Shown: positions 45,190 to 58,016, counted from the stretch's first letter. The stretch: DNA of 64,000 nt from Colocasia esculenta (GCA_014218235.1 CM024755.1:96824948-96888947), one strand, 5' to 3'. The notes: a model not told the origin generated them from the sequence alone. Program-made: numbers and translations.

Positions 45190-48100
45190 TGTAGCACCTC
45201 AGAAAATTTAGTAATTTCAAATTTTAAATAAATAGAAATAAATAATTTCTGTATTATCGAAACGGTAGAACTTACGTACCACTATCGTACGTGAGAGAAC
45301 ACATCGGAAAATTATGTAAAAATTATAAATCAACCCCAAACATTATTACTAAGTGTTCCACAAAGAAATTCATGCAACAAAAAATCCGACTGACTAAGTG
45401 TACGTCACAATGTGACTGATTATCTAAATTAGGAAACTAAGTCGGAAAACTATTAACACGGGAATATAACTCGAACATAAATTAAATAAACATGTTGGAG
45501 AGACTTCCAACATTATATATTGATGATCCATTATTGAAATTGGGCCAATGGATCACTTTTGACCCAAGAATTAAATGGAGCAAGAAAAATACCCATAAAT
45601 TCGCAACCCTGATTGAGCTGAAAATGAAAGGAGGTAATTAGGGCAAATCCCAAGGCAATTAGGCTTTCTTGGCAACCCAATTTCGTGGCTAACCATGGTG
45701 AGAGGTTTCCTAAAGCCTCACACACTTTATTGGGGTGAGAAATCATCAAAATAAGGAAGGTGGAATGCCAAACCGCACCTTGCCTTTCCTTCACCCAATG
45801 GGACTTCTAAAACATACTAGATGCATATATACATGCTATGAAACCCTAGGAGACGAACATACATATTGTTGGGGTCGTGGGAGGCTGTTCTTGAGCACCC
45901 AAAGGAGGGGGAAACAGCCCCAACTCGGAGCTTCTTCCCTGCTGCGCTCTGCATCAACCTGTGTAGATAGCTCATCTTGGAGTCAACCAAAGGTAGGCCA
46001 AACCCTAACCAAACCATGCAAGGCTTATACCCCTGGAAAGCGGGTCGAGTCTAGTTCCTAATCCCATTGGTTTGATAATTTTTCATTCAGTAGATCGGGT
46101 GCAGTAAGAGTTCTCGTGCAAGTGGTCTGAACACAGATGTTTTGGAAAAATGTGACTTCTTCAACCCAAAAGGTAGGCTTTCTTGGGCAAACTCTTAATA
46201 AATCATACATCAATGTGTAGATCATCGAGCGGTCTACTTTCATGTCCAAGTGGTTTCATCGAATTTCATTGAGTACATCTTGAGTTATAAGTGTTTTCCA
46301 AGAGTCGCGCACTGTTAGGGCTTTCTACGTTCTTCATGTGTTGCACACAATTAGAGATAGAATTAGATCCAACCCACAACATGAAAGTTCTTCTACTAGT
46401 TGTCTTCATCATGTTTCATGTTAAGCATTTTATCTAATTGTCAGTAGATTGAGAGATATAAGCCTGGTAAGAGGATCACTGCTGGTTCCTGCGTTTTCGG
46501 GTTTTGGGTTTGAACCGTGTTCGGTCCAGGCGACGCGATTCTAGTTTTTTTTGTCGGCCTTGGCCGACACAATTCAGTAAACTACGACTGCAAAGTTCGA
46601 CATGATTCAGTGTCTAACCAGTCAACGTCCCGCATGAAACTTCTCGCCGCATGGTTTTCTGCGCCAGTCTGATCTGCGACGGGAACACCCGATGCGATTT
46701 AACAGTTTTTCCCGCTCAAAGTTCTTATGATGATTTTTATATTAGTATTTTAACGACGTTCATGAATGTGACGGGGGTATCCCGTCGCGATTCAAGTTAA
46801 AAGGCGGCCATGTAGGCCGACGCACTTTTAATCCTTCACAGTTAGTCATGTTCTCGACTGCATACTGCATTATTAAATGCGTCCACTGTGTAGGACGTGA
46901 TTTCAAGGCCTACCCGAGACCTATTTTTACACTGTTTAATGTTAGTCTTGCATGATATATTATTAAGATGCATGGTACAGTCTTTTTAATGACCTAAAAG
47001 CTAGCAACCCATGTTAAATACGTTATGATGTGAAGACTATTCTAATTGTTCATTTAATGCTATGATCTATTCTTGCAAACTATTGATTGAATCATCTATT
47101 ATCCTAGCTTGTTAAAGTGATTAATTGCTATCTTAAAATATTGCAAATCATGTTTAGTTAATTGCATAGTTCCATCTCATGTTAGCATTTTAATCATTTT
47201 CCGCAAGTTTGAAACCGATGGATTGTGGATTGAGATACGTACATCACTACACACTTGCACATCTAGGCAGCCCTTTCTTGGGGGATTGGAAGCTCTCTGT
47301 CAGTCATTCCATATTAGCAGACTAGTGACCTTTCCTCTAAGACCTCCGTAATTCTCCATACTCCGTGGATTCCCTCATGGAGACCGAGTTGGTTGTACCA
47401 TTGAAGTTCCCTGGAGATAGTGTACACTTCCTTTCTTCTCTTGTTCTCGCGAGTGTGATTTATAATCTAGACTTAAGCCATTAATGTAAAGAGTGAATTA
47501 AAGTATAAATTGTGCCATTATGCTGCCAAAATATCTATTGACTATTGTATCATGAAATCATGTTCACATTACTTATTACTTGTTCCCATCATCATCATGA
47601 ACATGACATTACACATGCTTACTTCTTGAAACTCTTATTGGCCATTAATGACTGTGGGTATCTACATTTAAAATGAAGTGAGATGCTGACCGGGCACGGA
47701 GAGTGTCAAAGGGCTCCAGTCTATCCCCAATGATGGAGAGTCATAAATATACTATTAACCATGGGGTATAATGATTACTAGCGTTGCATCTGCGCTGGGA
47801 GTACTTACGTGTTGAATGCTAGATACAATAACCACATACACGTGTCCTAGTGTGCATTTCAAGGTGGATCTTTCCTTGGTGTACATTATTGTCTTCGTGC
47901 TTGATTAGTGTTACATGATCTTGCTCGTGCTCGTGCTTGCTTGCTTGTGTGATATGGTCATCCTGCAATTATTGCAATTTAAAGTGATATCTTGCATGCT
48001 TGTTACATGCCACACTATTGATACCATCTTGCTCGTTATATCGTTCTAGATATTGCTCTATCATGATCACTCTATCTAGCCTGTTCATGTATCATGTTTT

Positions 48101-48610
48101 AATGAGTTTTATTCATACTTGCATATCATGACAATCATCGTGCTTACCTAGTTCTAAATTGCTAATCACTTATATCATTGCCCGCACATTGAGATATAAA
48201 TCCTACTGGGCTAGTTTGCTCATTCCCTACTTTTAACCATTCTAGGTGATTATGAAATACAAGAAGAGGAGCAAGCCGAGGATGGGAATGCATCCGAGTG
48301 ATGAGCTTTTCAACTATGTGTCTAGCTATAGTTAGTTGCTTTGAGTGTTAGATTCATGTGGTAGGTAGTGAGGAATAAATGTACTTTTCCTTTTATTGAG
48401 TCTTAGTCCTGTATTAGTTCATTTGAAATAATGAGATGAGATTTGAATACAATTCCTATTGAGTTCAATATTTGGGCCCTATGATGATGTTGTGTTATTA
48501 TACACTTAGTGCATGCTAGCTAGAGGATTATTTGCCGACTGTTCACATTTCAGAATATCGACTCGAATTATATGAATTAATATCCATTGTGTAATTCTCG
48601 GGACGTGACA
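45190..48610 (+). mobile_element. C3: solo LTR of gypsy family C
   Basis: TGTAGCACCTCAG...CGGGACGTGACA, 3421 bases, flanked by perfect ATTCC duplications (45185-45189 and 48611-48615). There is no internal region. It is the uninterrupted copy that lets the insertion points in C1 and C2 be read. The CGCG/GCGACG word region is at 46520-46810, more decayed than in C1. Confidence 0.92.
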
Positions 48611-48910
48611 ATTCCCTCGACCCAATTACCTTTATAACCAAGTCATCTCTTCAAAGAAAGGACTTTGGCTCAAAGAGGTTTTCTAGGTTTCGGGGAGAGA
48701 AAAGAGAGGGTTTGAGAGGGTTGATCCGGCGTTCTGAAGGCTTCACCGATGTTCTTCTATAACGGGGAGACTCTATTGAAGGTGGAGAAGCTCTCCTAAC
48801 GACAGAGGATCGACTGCATAAATGTGGAGGTCGGATCAAAGCGTGGAACATCGCCTCTTTGGCTTGGCCGAGGAGGGCTTCTTCAACAAAATTCGATCTT
48901 CATGGGTTTT

Positions 48911-48923
48911 TAGAGAGGCAAGT
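48911..48923 (+). repeat. LINE target-site duplication, left
   Basis: TAGAGAGGCAAGT, repeated exactly at 50893-50905. A perfect 13-base duplication next to a poly-T run is the signature of target-primed insertion. Confidence 0.92.
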
Positions 48924-50892
48924 TTTTTTTTTTGGGTAAAGGCCAAAGGTCGCCGAAGTATTTTATTAATAATCAGAGAAACTGACAACCATAGGCATAG
49001 CCAAATACAGATCAACAATAGGAAAAGACTATCTAAAATTCCATAGAAGATCTATCCCACGAGTGAGTTTGCCGAAGAACAGCCCGAGGGCGTAAGCCCG
49101 GTCGACGTGAGAAACATTCCATGTCTTCTTCATCCGAATCCATTTCTGATGACTCTTGATCAAATCGAAAGTGAGGCATGAAAATATTTTCAGATTTAGC
49201 AAGCTCTGCAACCGACGAAAACTTCATACTCAAATCTAAATTTGGTACTTAATCAGGTATGTGAATAGCATCTACTAGACGCACAGGGCTAGGAGAACGT
49301 TCACGAGTGAGCGGTAAACAAATCCTAACTCCCCCCTTACGGGCTGGTTGTGAGATACCTAGAGGGATATTCCTCCACTTGCACAACTCTCTCAACCTGC
49401 ATAGGATGCTGTTCGCTAACCATATTACAGGTATTTGCTTCCTAATCAGCAGAAGATTCGACCATTTTTGGACCCAGCGATGGCCCATTATCCTTAGCAG
49501 AAATGATGGCCCAAGAACAATGGTCACTAGCCGTCTTTAGGAGTGGAGAACTCCCACGGTCTGGCGTTGAAATCTCCAATGTGTGGGCACCGCCAGTAGA
49601 GAGTCTCTCTGGCGTGAGGATCCCACGTGGGATCGGATTGGACAAAGGAAGACCACCATTTGAATTTACCGTGGAAGGCGGCCGTGAATCCCGATCCTTT
49701 GAAAGCTCTGTTGAAGGCGGCGAATCCCGATCCTTTGAGAGCTCCATTGAAGGCGACTGCGGAACCCCATCCTTGAATGTATTGAGGGTGTTAATTCCAG
49801 GAGTGGTTATGGCAACCAGTAGCACCACCCATATGCCTATTTCGCCGGCGGCGACTCCCCCAACACCTTCCAGAGGAACGGAGACCACAGGAGCACCATG
49901 GTTAACCGACGCAGAGTGAACGCATTCAAGAGCTGATCCGTCTGCTAAATCCTCATGGCCAGGGAGCTCAAAAACCCTTCATGCATGGCAGGCCCTTCAT
50001 GAACCGGAACCCAAGCCCTATGAGGGTTAGGATTTGCAGGTATAACCAGAGTTTTCCTTTGGTTTCCTCCTCCCACAGATCGACAGGCATCTTTTGAATG
50101 ACCAAGTCGATGGCAGGAGAAGCAATAGAGAGGTAGATTTATGTAGCTAATGTCTTTCCAATAACCGCCAAAATCTCCCATTCCATCCACAATCTGTCTG
50201 GCCTTGGTTTGGAGAGATCAAGTTCAATACATACCCGAGCTGCCTTAGTATTAAGAAAGAGTTCAGTTGCATGGGCGATTTGTAAAACCGGGCCAATATT
50301 ACCTACGATAGAAGCTAATAATTTCTTCTGGTAAAGATTGATAGGAAGCTCAGGGAACTCTACCCACACTGGGACAATAGTAGGATCCTCCGAAGGTTTG
50401 AAGAGCTATGTCAACTTGAAGAACCGAAAGAGTTTGCCTTGTACGTATATGGATTCACGAAGAAGCACCTTGAGGTAGTCATCTTGGCACTTGGAAAGCA
50501 ATAGGAGATGCAAGTTATCCATGGCACTAATCACAAAAGGTTCCTTGATATCACACCTAGAAACAAGATGCGAACGGATCTCGGGGAAGGCTGGCCTCCC
50601 GTACGCCGTCTTAGCCACAACGGAGAAGAGGAAAGGTTTGAGGGATGCTTCCATCTCCTCTTTAGAGAAGAACACCGCTGGCTCACCATGATCTGTAAAG
50701 GCTGGAAGATGAACATCTGTGACTGCATCGGGAAGGACTAGGGAAGCTGCAACCACCTTAGCAAAAGATAGGCCACCCGCCGGAGGTGACCCCCCGGGGG
50801 CCGCAATAGCCGGCCAACCCCACCAGGACCAGAGGAAAAAATGTAGAGCTTCTCTCTCTAGAAACCTAGAGAGGGAAGCTTGGTCCTAAACT
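48924..50892 (-). mobile_element. ORF1-only plant LINE (L1-type), minus strand
   Basis: Poly-T on the plus strand (48924-48933) is the poly-A tail of a minus-strand LINE. The adjoining GGGTAAAGGCCAAAGGTCGC and TTATTAATAATCAGAG text is like plant LINE 3' ends. The 5' side starts at 50892. At 1969 bases it contains a degenerate ORF1 and a 3' part but no endonuclease or reverse transcriptase. Exact 13-base duplications show that it moved in this shortened form or was deleted internally after insertion. Confidence 0.85.
49945..50756 (-). pseudogene. LINE ORF1 (DUF4283-like plus CCHC knuckle), broken
   Basis: Minus-strand RNA-binding ORF1. The first frame (50756-50406, 116 residues) has the DUF4283-like pattern (KTAYGRPAFPEIRSHLV, QGKLFRFFKLT). 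An in-frame TAG at 50406-50408 interrupts it; the same frame continues with VWVEFPELPINLYQKKLLASI, a hallmark of plant LINE ORF1. A frameshift near 50190 leads to the zinc knuckle CFSCHRLGHSKDAC (C-x2-C-x4-H-x4-C), ending at 49945. Downstream 49442-49888 is low-complexity and Ser/Thr/Pro-rich. In active LINEs ORF1 binds the element RNA; this copy cannot encode a full protein. Confidence 0.85.
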
Positions 50893-52921
50893 TAGAGAGG
50901 CAAGTAACTTAGGGGTTTCATCCCTAGACTTATCACCTAGAGTTTAGGAATTTTTCTGGATTTTTAACTCGTGTCCTGGACCCACAAATTCCTTGATTCT
51001 CTATGTTCAGTCTGCACTCTCTGCAGACAGGTGGTTGACGGCAACCTTCTTGCCACCAAGTTCCTGAGTTAACGATAATCGATTATGCCATTAACCCACC
51101 CTGACAGCAAGCCCCTTGCCGTCAAGTTCATTTGATTTTACAGAATAGTGATTTCAACCTATGTGATGTGATTTTTCGAGGGTTTGTGAATGTATGCATT
51201 TGATATAAAATTTTTGTATAGTCAGGTATGTTTAGTAGATCAAACCATGATGTCCTGATAATTTATTGAGTATAATTGTAAATTATATAATTTCTGTTAT
51301 GAGCAAAGAAGCATGTTAAGGTCAGATTTAAATTCGGATTAAATATGTATGATGTGTGATGTTGTTTCAAAAAAATGTTCCATGAACTTAGGGTTACTGT
51401 ATACATGTTTTAAGACTGTTAGATCCACCTGTTCACTGTCTACCATGTCTAATTGAATTGTCTTGGTAAATTACATGAAATCTCTGTTAAATAATAAAAA
51501 TAGACATACTGTCATGAAAATTCTGAAAATTTTACCATCTGATATATTTCATGCGTGGAGTTTATGGTTAAAATTTGAATCTATTCTATCATCTATGAGT
51601 ACTATTTTCAATTGTAAAGGCTTTAAAAGCCATATTAAGCATGATTAATCAAGAAATAATATTTTCTGTGATTAGTATCATGTTTAGGTTCTGTTAAGCA
51701 TGTTTTAATACTGTTAGATAGTCATGATAAGTTCTATAATTTGGAATACATGTGTTTGGATTATAAGCATGTGAATGGACCAATAAGTGCATGTAAAATG
51801 ATGTTAAACATGTGATTAATTTGAGATAATGTGATTAGGTGAATGTTGTGTCGAAATTGACACTGCTACCATAGAAGGCTGTGGATAGAAAAGTCCCTAT
51901 GGGAAGGCTTAATGTGTACGTAATATACTGTGGGCATCCGGATGAAATCCTGGAGGTGGACAAGTACCACTGGTTAGGGTGGAGAGGGCTTCTCCCGGTT
52001 CTACGCAGTTACCAAGATTCGTCACTATAATGCCTAGGTGACGGGGTATGTGTTATGTGTGTCCTTCTTTATGGTGGTTCAGACTATGTGTCACGGCAAA
52101 TAATGTGTAAAGATGTAAACTATGTATGAATGTGCAAAGTGATCATGTGAAAGTGATGTGTTAATGTGTTACAATGTGGAATAATGTGAAACTATGTGAT
52201 TATGTTTTATTTATGTCAAAACAGCATGAATAATGTGTGAATATGTGTTATAATAGCATGTGAAAAGTGTTAGACTTCATGCTAGATTTTCTAGTTAACA
52301 TGTGCTTAATTCCATGATCAGGTTATTTAGAAATATGTTATGAATGAGTTATAATTGATACCATGATTTAAGTTCAGCCATGTGGAGATAGCATGTTATG
52401 GATTATTCATTGTGGTTTTTTTAATATGACATAAACCATGTGGTAAAACTTCTTTTATGTTGAATTGAGTGGCATGAATGTGATACATGTAAGGATGTGC
52501 CAATAGGTTGCTTGCTGAGTCTTTTATGAAGACTCATCCTTGCTTTAACATACAAGTGAGACATGTGTTCCTGAGATAGAGGAGGAGATAGTGAGAAGTG
52601 ACTCCGAGCGAGAGGAGTAGCGGCGCTATTGGAGGACTATCTTTATAGCTTGTACTTTCTATTTGCTAGTATGTGAACAATTTTATATATATGGACTTGT
52701 TCAATGATGGACTTTGTTTATTTACATTGTTACTATATAGACTGTGGGATGTGTGTAACGGTGATGGAATAATAATTTCTTTCATTTTCGTTGTACTTTC
52801 CTTTATTATTTATGTACATCTCTACCTACTGTGTTGTGTTGGGTACATGTCCCGCTGTGATGGCGCACTTTATATCGACGTGGATTGGTATAATCATACC
52901 GATATAAACATGGTCGTTACA
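50893..52921 (+). repeat. Forward E-family LTR, right part
   Basis: LTR text resumes at the second LINE duplication. It includes GTTGACGGCAACC words and the conserved segment with 'aagtaccactggttagggtgga' type text shared with 26200 reversed. No gene. Confidence 0.75.
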
Positions 52922-53150
52922 TAAATATTCTTAAAAGATAAAAGTGTCTAAAAATCTTGTTCTAAACAAATATCACAAAGACAATAAGGACTGCAAAACA
53001 TATTACATTCATTGTTGTTCTCATTGTAATAAATTAGGCCACACAGTAAACACCTGCACAACTAGGCACTTAGTATGCATTTCGAAAGGATATTTTCATG
53101 CATCTAACCATCAAGGACCCAAAAAGATTTGGGTACCTACTTTTGAATAA
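52922..53150 (+). pseudogene. SIRE-B zinc-knuckle remnant
   Basis: Frame 52944-53150 encodes CSHCNKLGHTVNTC, a CCHC knuckle, followed by GPKKIWVPTFE, a motif that in copia elements follows the gag knuckle near the protease-integrase side. It is cut off from the 5' gag part by the E-family LTR. No protease DTG or integrase core follows. Confidence 0.65.
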
Positions 53151-53707
53151 GTTGTTTGCAGGATAGCCTTGAAGCATTAGGAACAAAGGATGCTCAAGGC
53201 ATTGGTGACTGCCAACTCTTCATCCAACTCAAATATGAAGAGAGAGTAGTCACAAATTTGTATTTAATTTACAGTACTACTAATAATGTTTTGTCAATTT
53301 TTTTGTTTTTAAGATCAATGCAGGTAAAACTCTTAAAGACTTGACAAACAATAAGTGGAAGTACAACAACAGATATCGACATACTCAAGATCAGAAGAAG
53401 ATTGAAGATTCATTAAGCCATACAATAAGGGGAGCCTCACATCAATGGAGAGCCTCACATTCAGGGGGAGCATACATTAAGGAGGAGCAATAAACAATGA
53501 CAGCAGTAAACATATTGTTGAACCCCTCTCCTTCATAATGGTAAGAATATTCCTTAAGGGGAGAATGCAAATGGTAAGATCCTTCTTTTTTGGTTATTGA
53601 CAAAAATGGGGAAAATATTTTACTCATGATTTTTCTATTTAATGCTTGATTTTTTGTTTATGCCAGAAAATTCACATGAGTTTTGTCATCACCAAAAAGG
53701 GGCAGAT
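53151..53707 (+). repeat. SIRE-B 3' tail with polypurine tracts
   Basis: Mostly non-coding. It contains AAGGGGAG, AGGGGGAGC and AAGGAGGAGC purine runs, the decoy TGTTGAACCCCTCTCC, and a final AAAAAGGGGCAGAT before the LTR. Same order as at 365-578 and 23971-24234. Confidence 0.72.
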
Positions 53708-53772
53708 TGTTGAACCACTCTTATATTTTATCCTTTTATTTTGGTGATAACAAAACTCATGATTAATTTAAA
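53708..53772 (+). repeat. First 65 bases of SIRE-B 3' LTR
   Basis: TGTTGAACCACTCTTATATTT identical in type to the 5' LTR start at 42137, cut by an inverted gypsy LTR at 53773. The rest should lie beyond the window. Confidence 0.8.
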
Positions 53773-56567
53773 TGTCACGTCCCAAAGCATGGCAGTGAAA
53801 GAATTTCACTTGTGCGTTGAGACGTAAATAGTTGGCAAATAAGCCTCTAGCGAGCAATCACATATACACAACTATTTGGGCTCACAATAAAACTCTAACT
53901 CTTTATTTCATTTCGATGAAAAAAAGAATTCGTACATACTCCATTTAAATCAAACAACTGACTATGACTCATTAAAAAGGGAAAAGTATATACTAACCTC
54001 ACTCCTACTACAATTCTCTAGTACTCTCATTCTCAAACTATAACACTATGACACTAAGATAGCAAGACTTCGATGTAAGCACTCTTCACTCTTGATCATC
54101 CCCAGTATAGTCTTGGTTCTCTACGTCATCAATGTCCTGATCACCTGAAAGGTTGGAAAGTAGGTAATGAGCGCACTCACCCAGTAGGATTTACATCTTC
54201 CAGCATTGATATAGGTATTTAATAGTTTAAAAGCTAGAAGGTATGAACATGAAATGTACAATGCATTTAAAACGACGGCCGTAACAAGCATATAGTGTAT
54301 CATGCAAGATAGTATGATCAAGATATGTAAAGATCAGTCTAGCAAGAAGGTTGTATTTAGCATCTCAAGATAGAGTAAACAATGATCTAGCAAGATGCTA
54401 ACGAGCAAGAACAAGATAGTATGTAACAAGATTGGCCATTTCACTAGAAAGTAAGCAAGCACGCACAAACAAGAACTTTTAACATGTAACAATAATCAGG
54501 CACGAAGCCACTAATGTGTACTAAGGATCTATGCCACCTTGGAATGCACACTAGGACACGTGTATGTGGATTATGTATCTAGCATTCAACACGCAAGTAC
54601 TCCCAGCACAGATGCAATACCAGTAATCATTATACTCCATGGTTAACAGTATATTTATGACTCGCCGTCATTGGGGCTAGAATGGAGCCCTTGGACACAC
54701 GTCGTGCCCTATCAGCATCTCAATATTTTCAAATGTAGATACCCACAGTCATTCATGGCCAGTAACAAGAATTCAATAATGTCAAGATAGTTGAGGTGAT
54801 AGTTCAAGAGTTCAATCCGGCAGTATAATGGCATATTTTGAATTTAGTCCAATCACTTATTAGTAACATGGTCTTATGTTCAATAGAGTTGTACTCCAGA
54901 ATCAAGATGAGAAAAGAAGGATCTCGTCAAGACTGCCAAGAGAAGAGAGATACGTGCACACTAACTTCCGGGTACTTCAATGGTACAACCTGCTCATCGG
55001 CCATGTGGGAATCCATGGTCAGAGGAGACTTATGAAGGCCTTGGTCAAGGGGTCACTAGTCCGGTAGAAGGAATATCCTACGGAGAGTTCACCACAAGCC
55101 AAGAAGGGGCTTTCCTATCGTGCTAAACTGTATGTGCATGCCGCGTGTGAGAATCGCTCCAGTGCGTGTGTGCGAATCCAATTATGGGAACTCCAGATAT
55201 GGAAAACTTCATTTATGAAAACTCCATTTACGGAAAGTATCATGAATACTAAAACATGCATGACAAATTTTAGCAAGTAACTATGTGTTTTTAGCACGCT
55301 TGATAACAAGGCAAGAAGTGGATAATCGACAGGTAGAGAGCAAGAACATGAATCAATTAAAAATCATGTAAACATGTTTTAACTATGATATGGGCTGATA
55401 AATGCATGTTAAGACTTTCTAGAACCTTCCTAGAAGGGATCAAACTCACAGATGCAAAGAACGACACAAAATGACGGAAATCAAGATGTATGCCCCTTAG
55501 AAGGCAAATGCAGTCCCATCCCTTCAATTCCTCAGGTCATAACTCTTTTGTTTCTTATTCAAATCCCACACATGAATATACCATCTTGAATCCCTTTGAA
55601 TGAAGAAACTAGCAAAGAAAACATCTCATCAATCCAAGGTCTATATAAAAACGTTATGGCCGGTTAAGTGGACATAGACAGAAGGCGACACATTGCCTGT
55701 CGCCTTCTCAATATGAAGGCGACAATCAACTTGTCACCTTCTGAAAAAGACCATGAAACTGTCTAATTTTTGGTATGGGTCGCGACCATGATGTTATCGT
55801 GTTCTAATAGCGACGTGTCGACCTGTCGCCACCTTAATATGATGTTTAGGTTTCCTTTTCTACCTATTTACAACTCTGACATGGATTAGGTTTGACACAG
55901 GGATGTTTGAAAAAACAAAACTAATGCTAGGGTGATTCAAAACATATGAAACCACTTTTTTTAGTTATAGGACTTCCAATACCATGTACAGTAACAAGGA
56001 ATCGAGAAACAACTATCGTTTGGCAGGGTAACAAGATGTGTCGTGACTGTCTACATGAATCTAACACAGTGCTCATATATAGACTAATACTCTCTGTACA
56101 GACAATGTAAATTGGGGAAACTAGTGCCAAATGAAACTAGACTCACGAGGGAACAAGTTATATGTTAAGTGCTCGGTCTAAAAATGACTCCACAAAGAGA
56201 TATAAAACTCGAAGGATAGGTCAGGGTTTTAAGTCGGACAGCATAATGATCTAACATGGAAGATTTAATTCATGAAATCCACATGATATAAATTTGGGAA
56301 AATGATAATAACATGATCTATACCCATGTATGCATGTATGAACAAGTTTAATTAGAATTTGGCATGTAGACGACCTACCTTTTGGGTCGAATAAGATTCG
56401 TTCTCCAGAAAGCCCTAGTTTCGACTAGTTGGAGAAGAACGCCTAATACTCATGTTCTACAAGTTAGAAATTGGGCAAAATGGTGGCATTAGAAACTAGA
56501 CTCAACCCTCTTTCCAGGGGTACATGCCTTGCATGGTTTGGTCGAGGTTTCACTAACCTTTGGTGAT
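53773..56567 (-). repeat. Inverted C-type LTR, lacking its start
   Basis: Plus strand begins TGTCACGTCCC, the inverse of GGGACGTGACA. Inverted C-family text is recognisable throughout, for example the block near 54600-54720 inverse to 47690-47790 and the block at 56490-56560 inverse to 46010-46060. GGCGACA/TGTCGCC words occur at 55690-55830. A small ORF here has no family match. Confidence 0.8.
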
Positions 56568-58016
56568 GTTCATGAAGCTTCTGATCTCTGTGACACTTGT
56601 CGATATTTCCCACTTCAATACTGCCTCTACCTTTGATGGATCCACAGCGATACCATCCTTGGTTACCACATGTCCCAAAAAGGATACCTCTTCCAGCCAG
56701 AATTCACACTTACTCAGCTTGGCGTGCAGTTTATTCTCCCTTAATATTTGCAATGAAATCCTCAAATGTTCCTCATGTTCTTCCTTTGTTTTGGAATAGA
56801 TCAGTATATCATCAATGAATACCATCACAAATTTATCAAGGTAGGGGCGATAAATACTATTCATCAGCTGCATGAAAATTGCAGGAGCATTTGTTAGTCC
56901 AAAAGGCATAACAATGAATTCATAATGCCCGTACCTGCTTCGGAAGGCTGTCTTGTGTATATCTTCTCCTTTGATCCTCAATTGGTGATAACCGGATCTG
57001 AGATCTATTTTAGAGAAATATTGAGCTCTAGACAATTGACCAAATGATTCATCAATCCTTGGCAAGGGATATTTGTTCTTGATTATTAACTGATTCAGCT
57101 GTCTATAGTCTATGCATAATCTCATCGACTTATCTTTTTTCTTGACAAAGAGAATAGGTGCACCCCATGGTAATGTGCTTGGTCGAATAAACCCTTTCTC
57201 TAGCAGTTGCATTAGTTGCTCCTTTAACTCCTTCAGTTCCACGGGGGATATTCTATATGGTGCCCTAGATACTAGTGCCACTCCAGGGATCAACTCAATG
57301 GTAAAGTCGACCTCTCGCTCAGGAGGAATACCTGGCAAGTCTTCGGAAAATACATCAGCATATTCGCTGACAATAGGAATGTTCTCAATCTTGACTTCCT
57401 TCTTTGTGGTGACAACTGCGGCTAGAAAGGCTATACAACCTTTCCTCATCATCCTCTTGGCTTGTAGTGCAGAAATGAGGGACAGTTTCATGCGGTTTCT
57501 ATCTCCCGAGAACACTATCTTTGGATGTTGACTAAATGTTACTCGGCTTTTCTTACAGTTGACACTAGCCCCATGTTCAGACAACCATTCTGCTCCTAGT
57601 ATCACATCATAACCCTCCATGTCCATGCATATTAAATTTGCAGGTAGGTTTTGAGTTTCAATCAACACTTCACTAGATGGAAAGTGGTTTCTAAGCTTGG
57701 TGCCAGGACCAATAGGGGTTGACACAACTATTCCAGATTTCATTGGAACGGGTTTTACAGATAAGGTATCAACAAATGTTTGGGATATGAAGGAATGAGT
57801 AGCTCCCGTATCAAATAAAATAAATGTAGAACGCGATAGAATAGTACGTGTACCTTCAACCACACCACCTTCCTCTGATGTAGTTGGTTCTTGCAATGCC
57901 TGCAACCTACCCTGATGCTTCTGGCCTCCTTGAGGTGTTGCCTGTGTCTGGTTCATCATACGCGGACAGTTAGAGATCTTGTGACTCTGACTTCCGTAGC
58001 GTAAGCACCTTCCCAA
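56568..58016 (-). pseudogene. pol: Inverted D-like protease-RT, truncated
   Basis: 487-residue frame on the minus strand. It starts in the second zinc knuckle (CLRYGSQSHKISNC, a Cys replaced by Tyr), then protease FDTGATHSFIS, and RT with PWGAPILFVKKKDKS and catalytic FIDDILIYS. Text agrees with the D pol until EIRSF, where the D frame continues with GLAGYYRRF but this one ends in LTR-derived codons. RT thumb, RNase H and integrase are absent, so it cannot be functional. Confidence 0.88.

Larger units (their letters stand above)
44851..52921 (+). mobile_element. Forward E-family LTR, probably solo, twice interrupted
   Basis: Starts TGTAATGATCAAATTG and ends ATGGTCGTTACA. The pieces 44851-45189, 48611-48910 and 50893-52921 align with the reverse complement of the E LTRs, for example the CTCGTGTCCTGGACCC text at about 50968 against 27365 reversed. 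Total without inserts is about 2.7 kb. It contains a solo C LTR and a LINE. Flanking pentamers (GCCCC and TAAAT) do not match, so simple solo-LTR origin is not proven. Confidence 0.72.
42137..53772 (+). mobile_element. SIRE-B: second Sirevirus-like element, interrupted
   Basis: 5' LTR 42137-43968, leader and partial gag-like coding 43969-44850, nested E-family LTR 44851-52921, further internal text with a CCHC knuckle 52922-53707, and only the first 65 bases of the 3' LTR (53708-53772) before an inverted gypsy insertion. The primer site is TGGTATCAAAGC. No RT or integrase is present between the LTRs. Confidence 0.78.

Noticed and set aside
49442..49919. Overlapping ORFs of 148 and 138 residues on opposite strands
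   Set aside because: They are within the LINE, downstream of the ORF1 zinc knuckle, and have low-complexity Ser/Pro/Arg repeats. Treated as LINE ORF1 tail and its antisense shadow.
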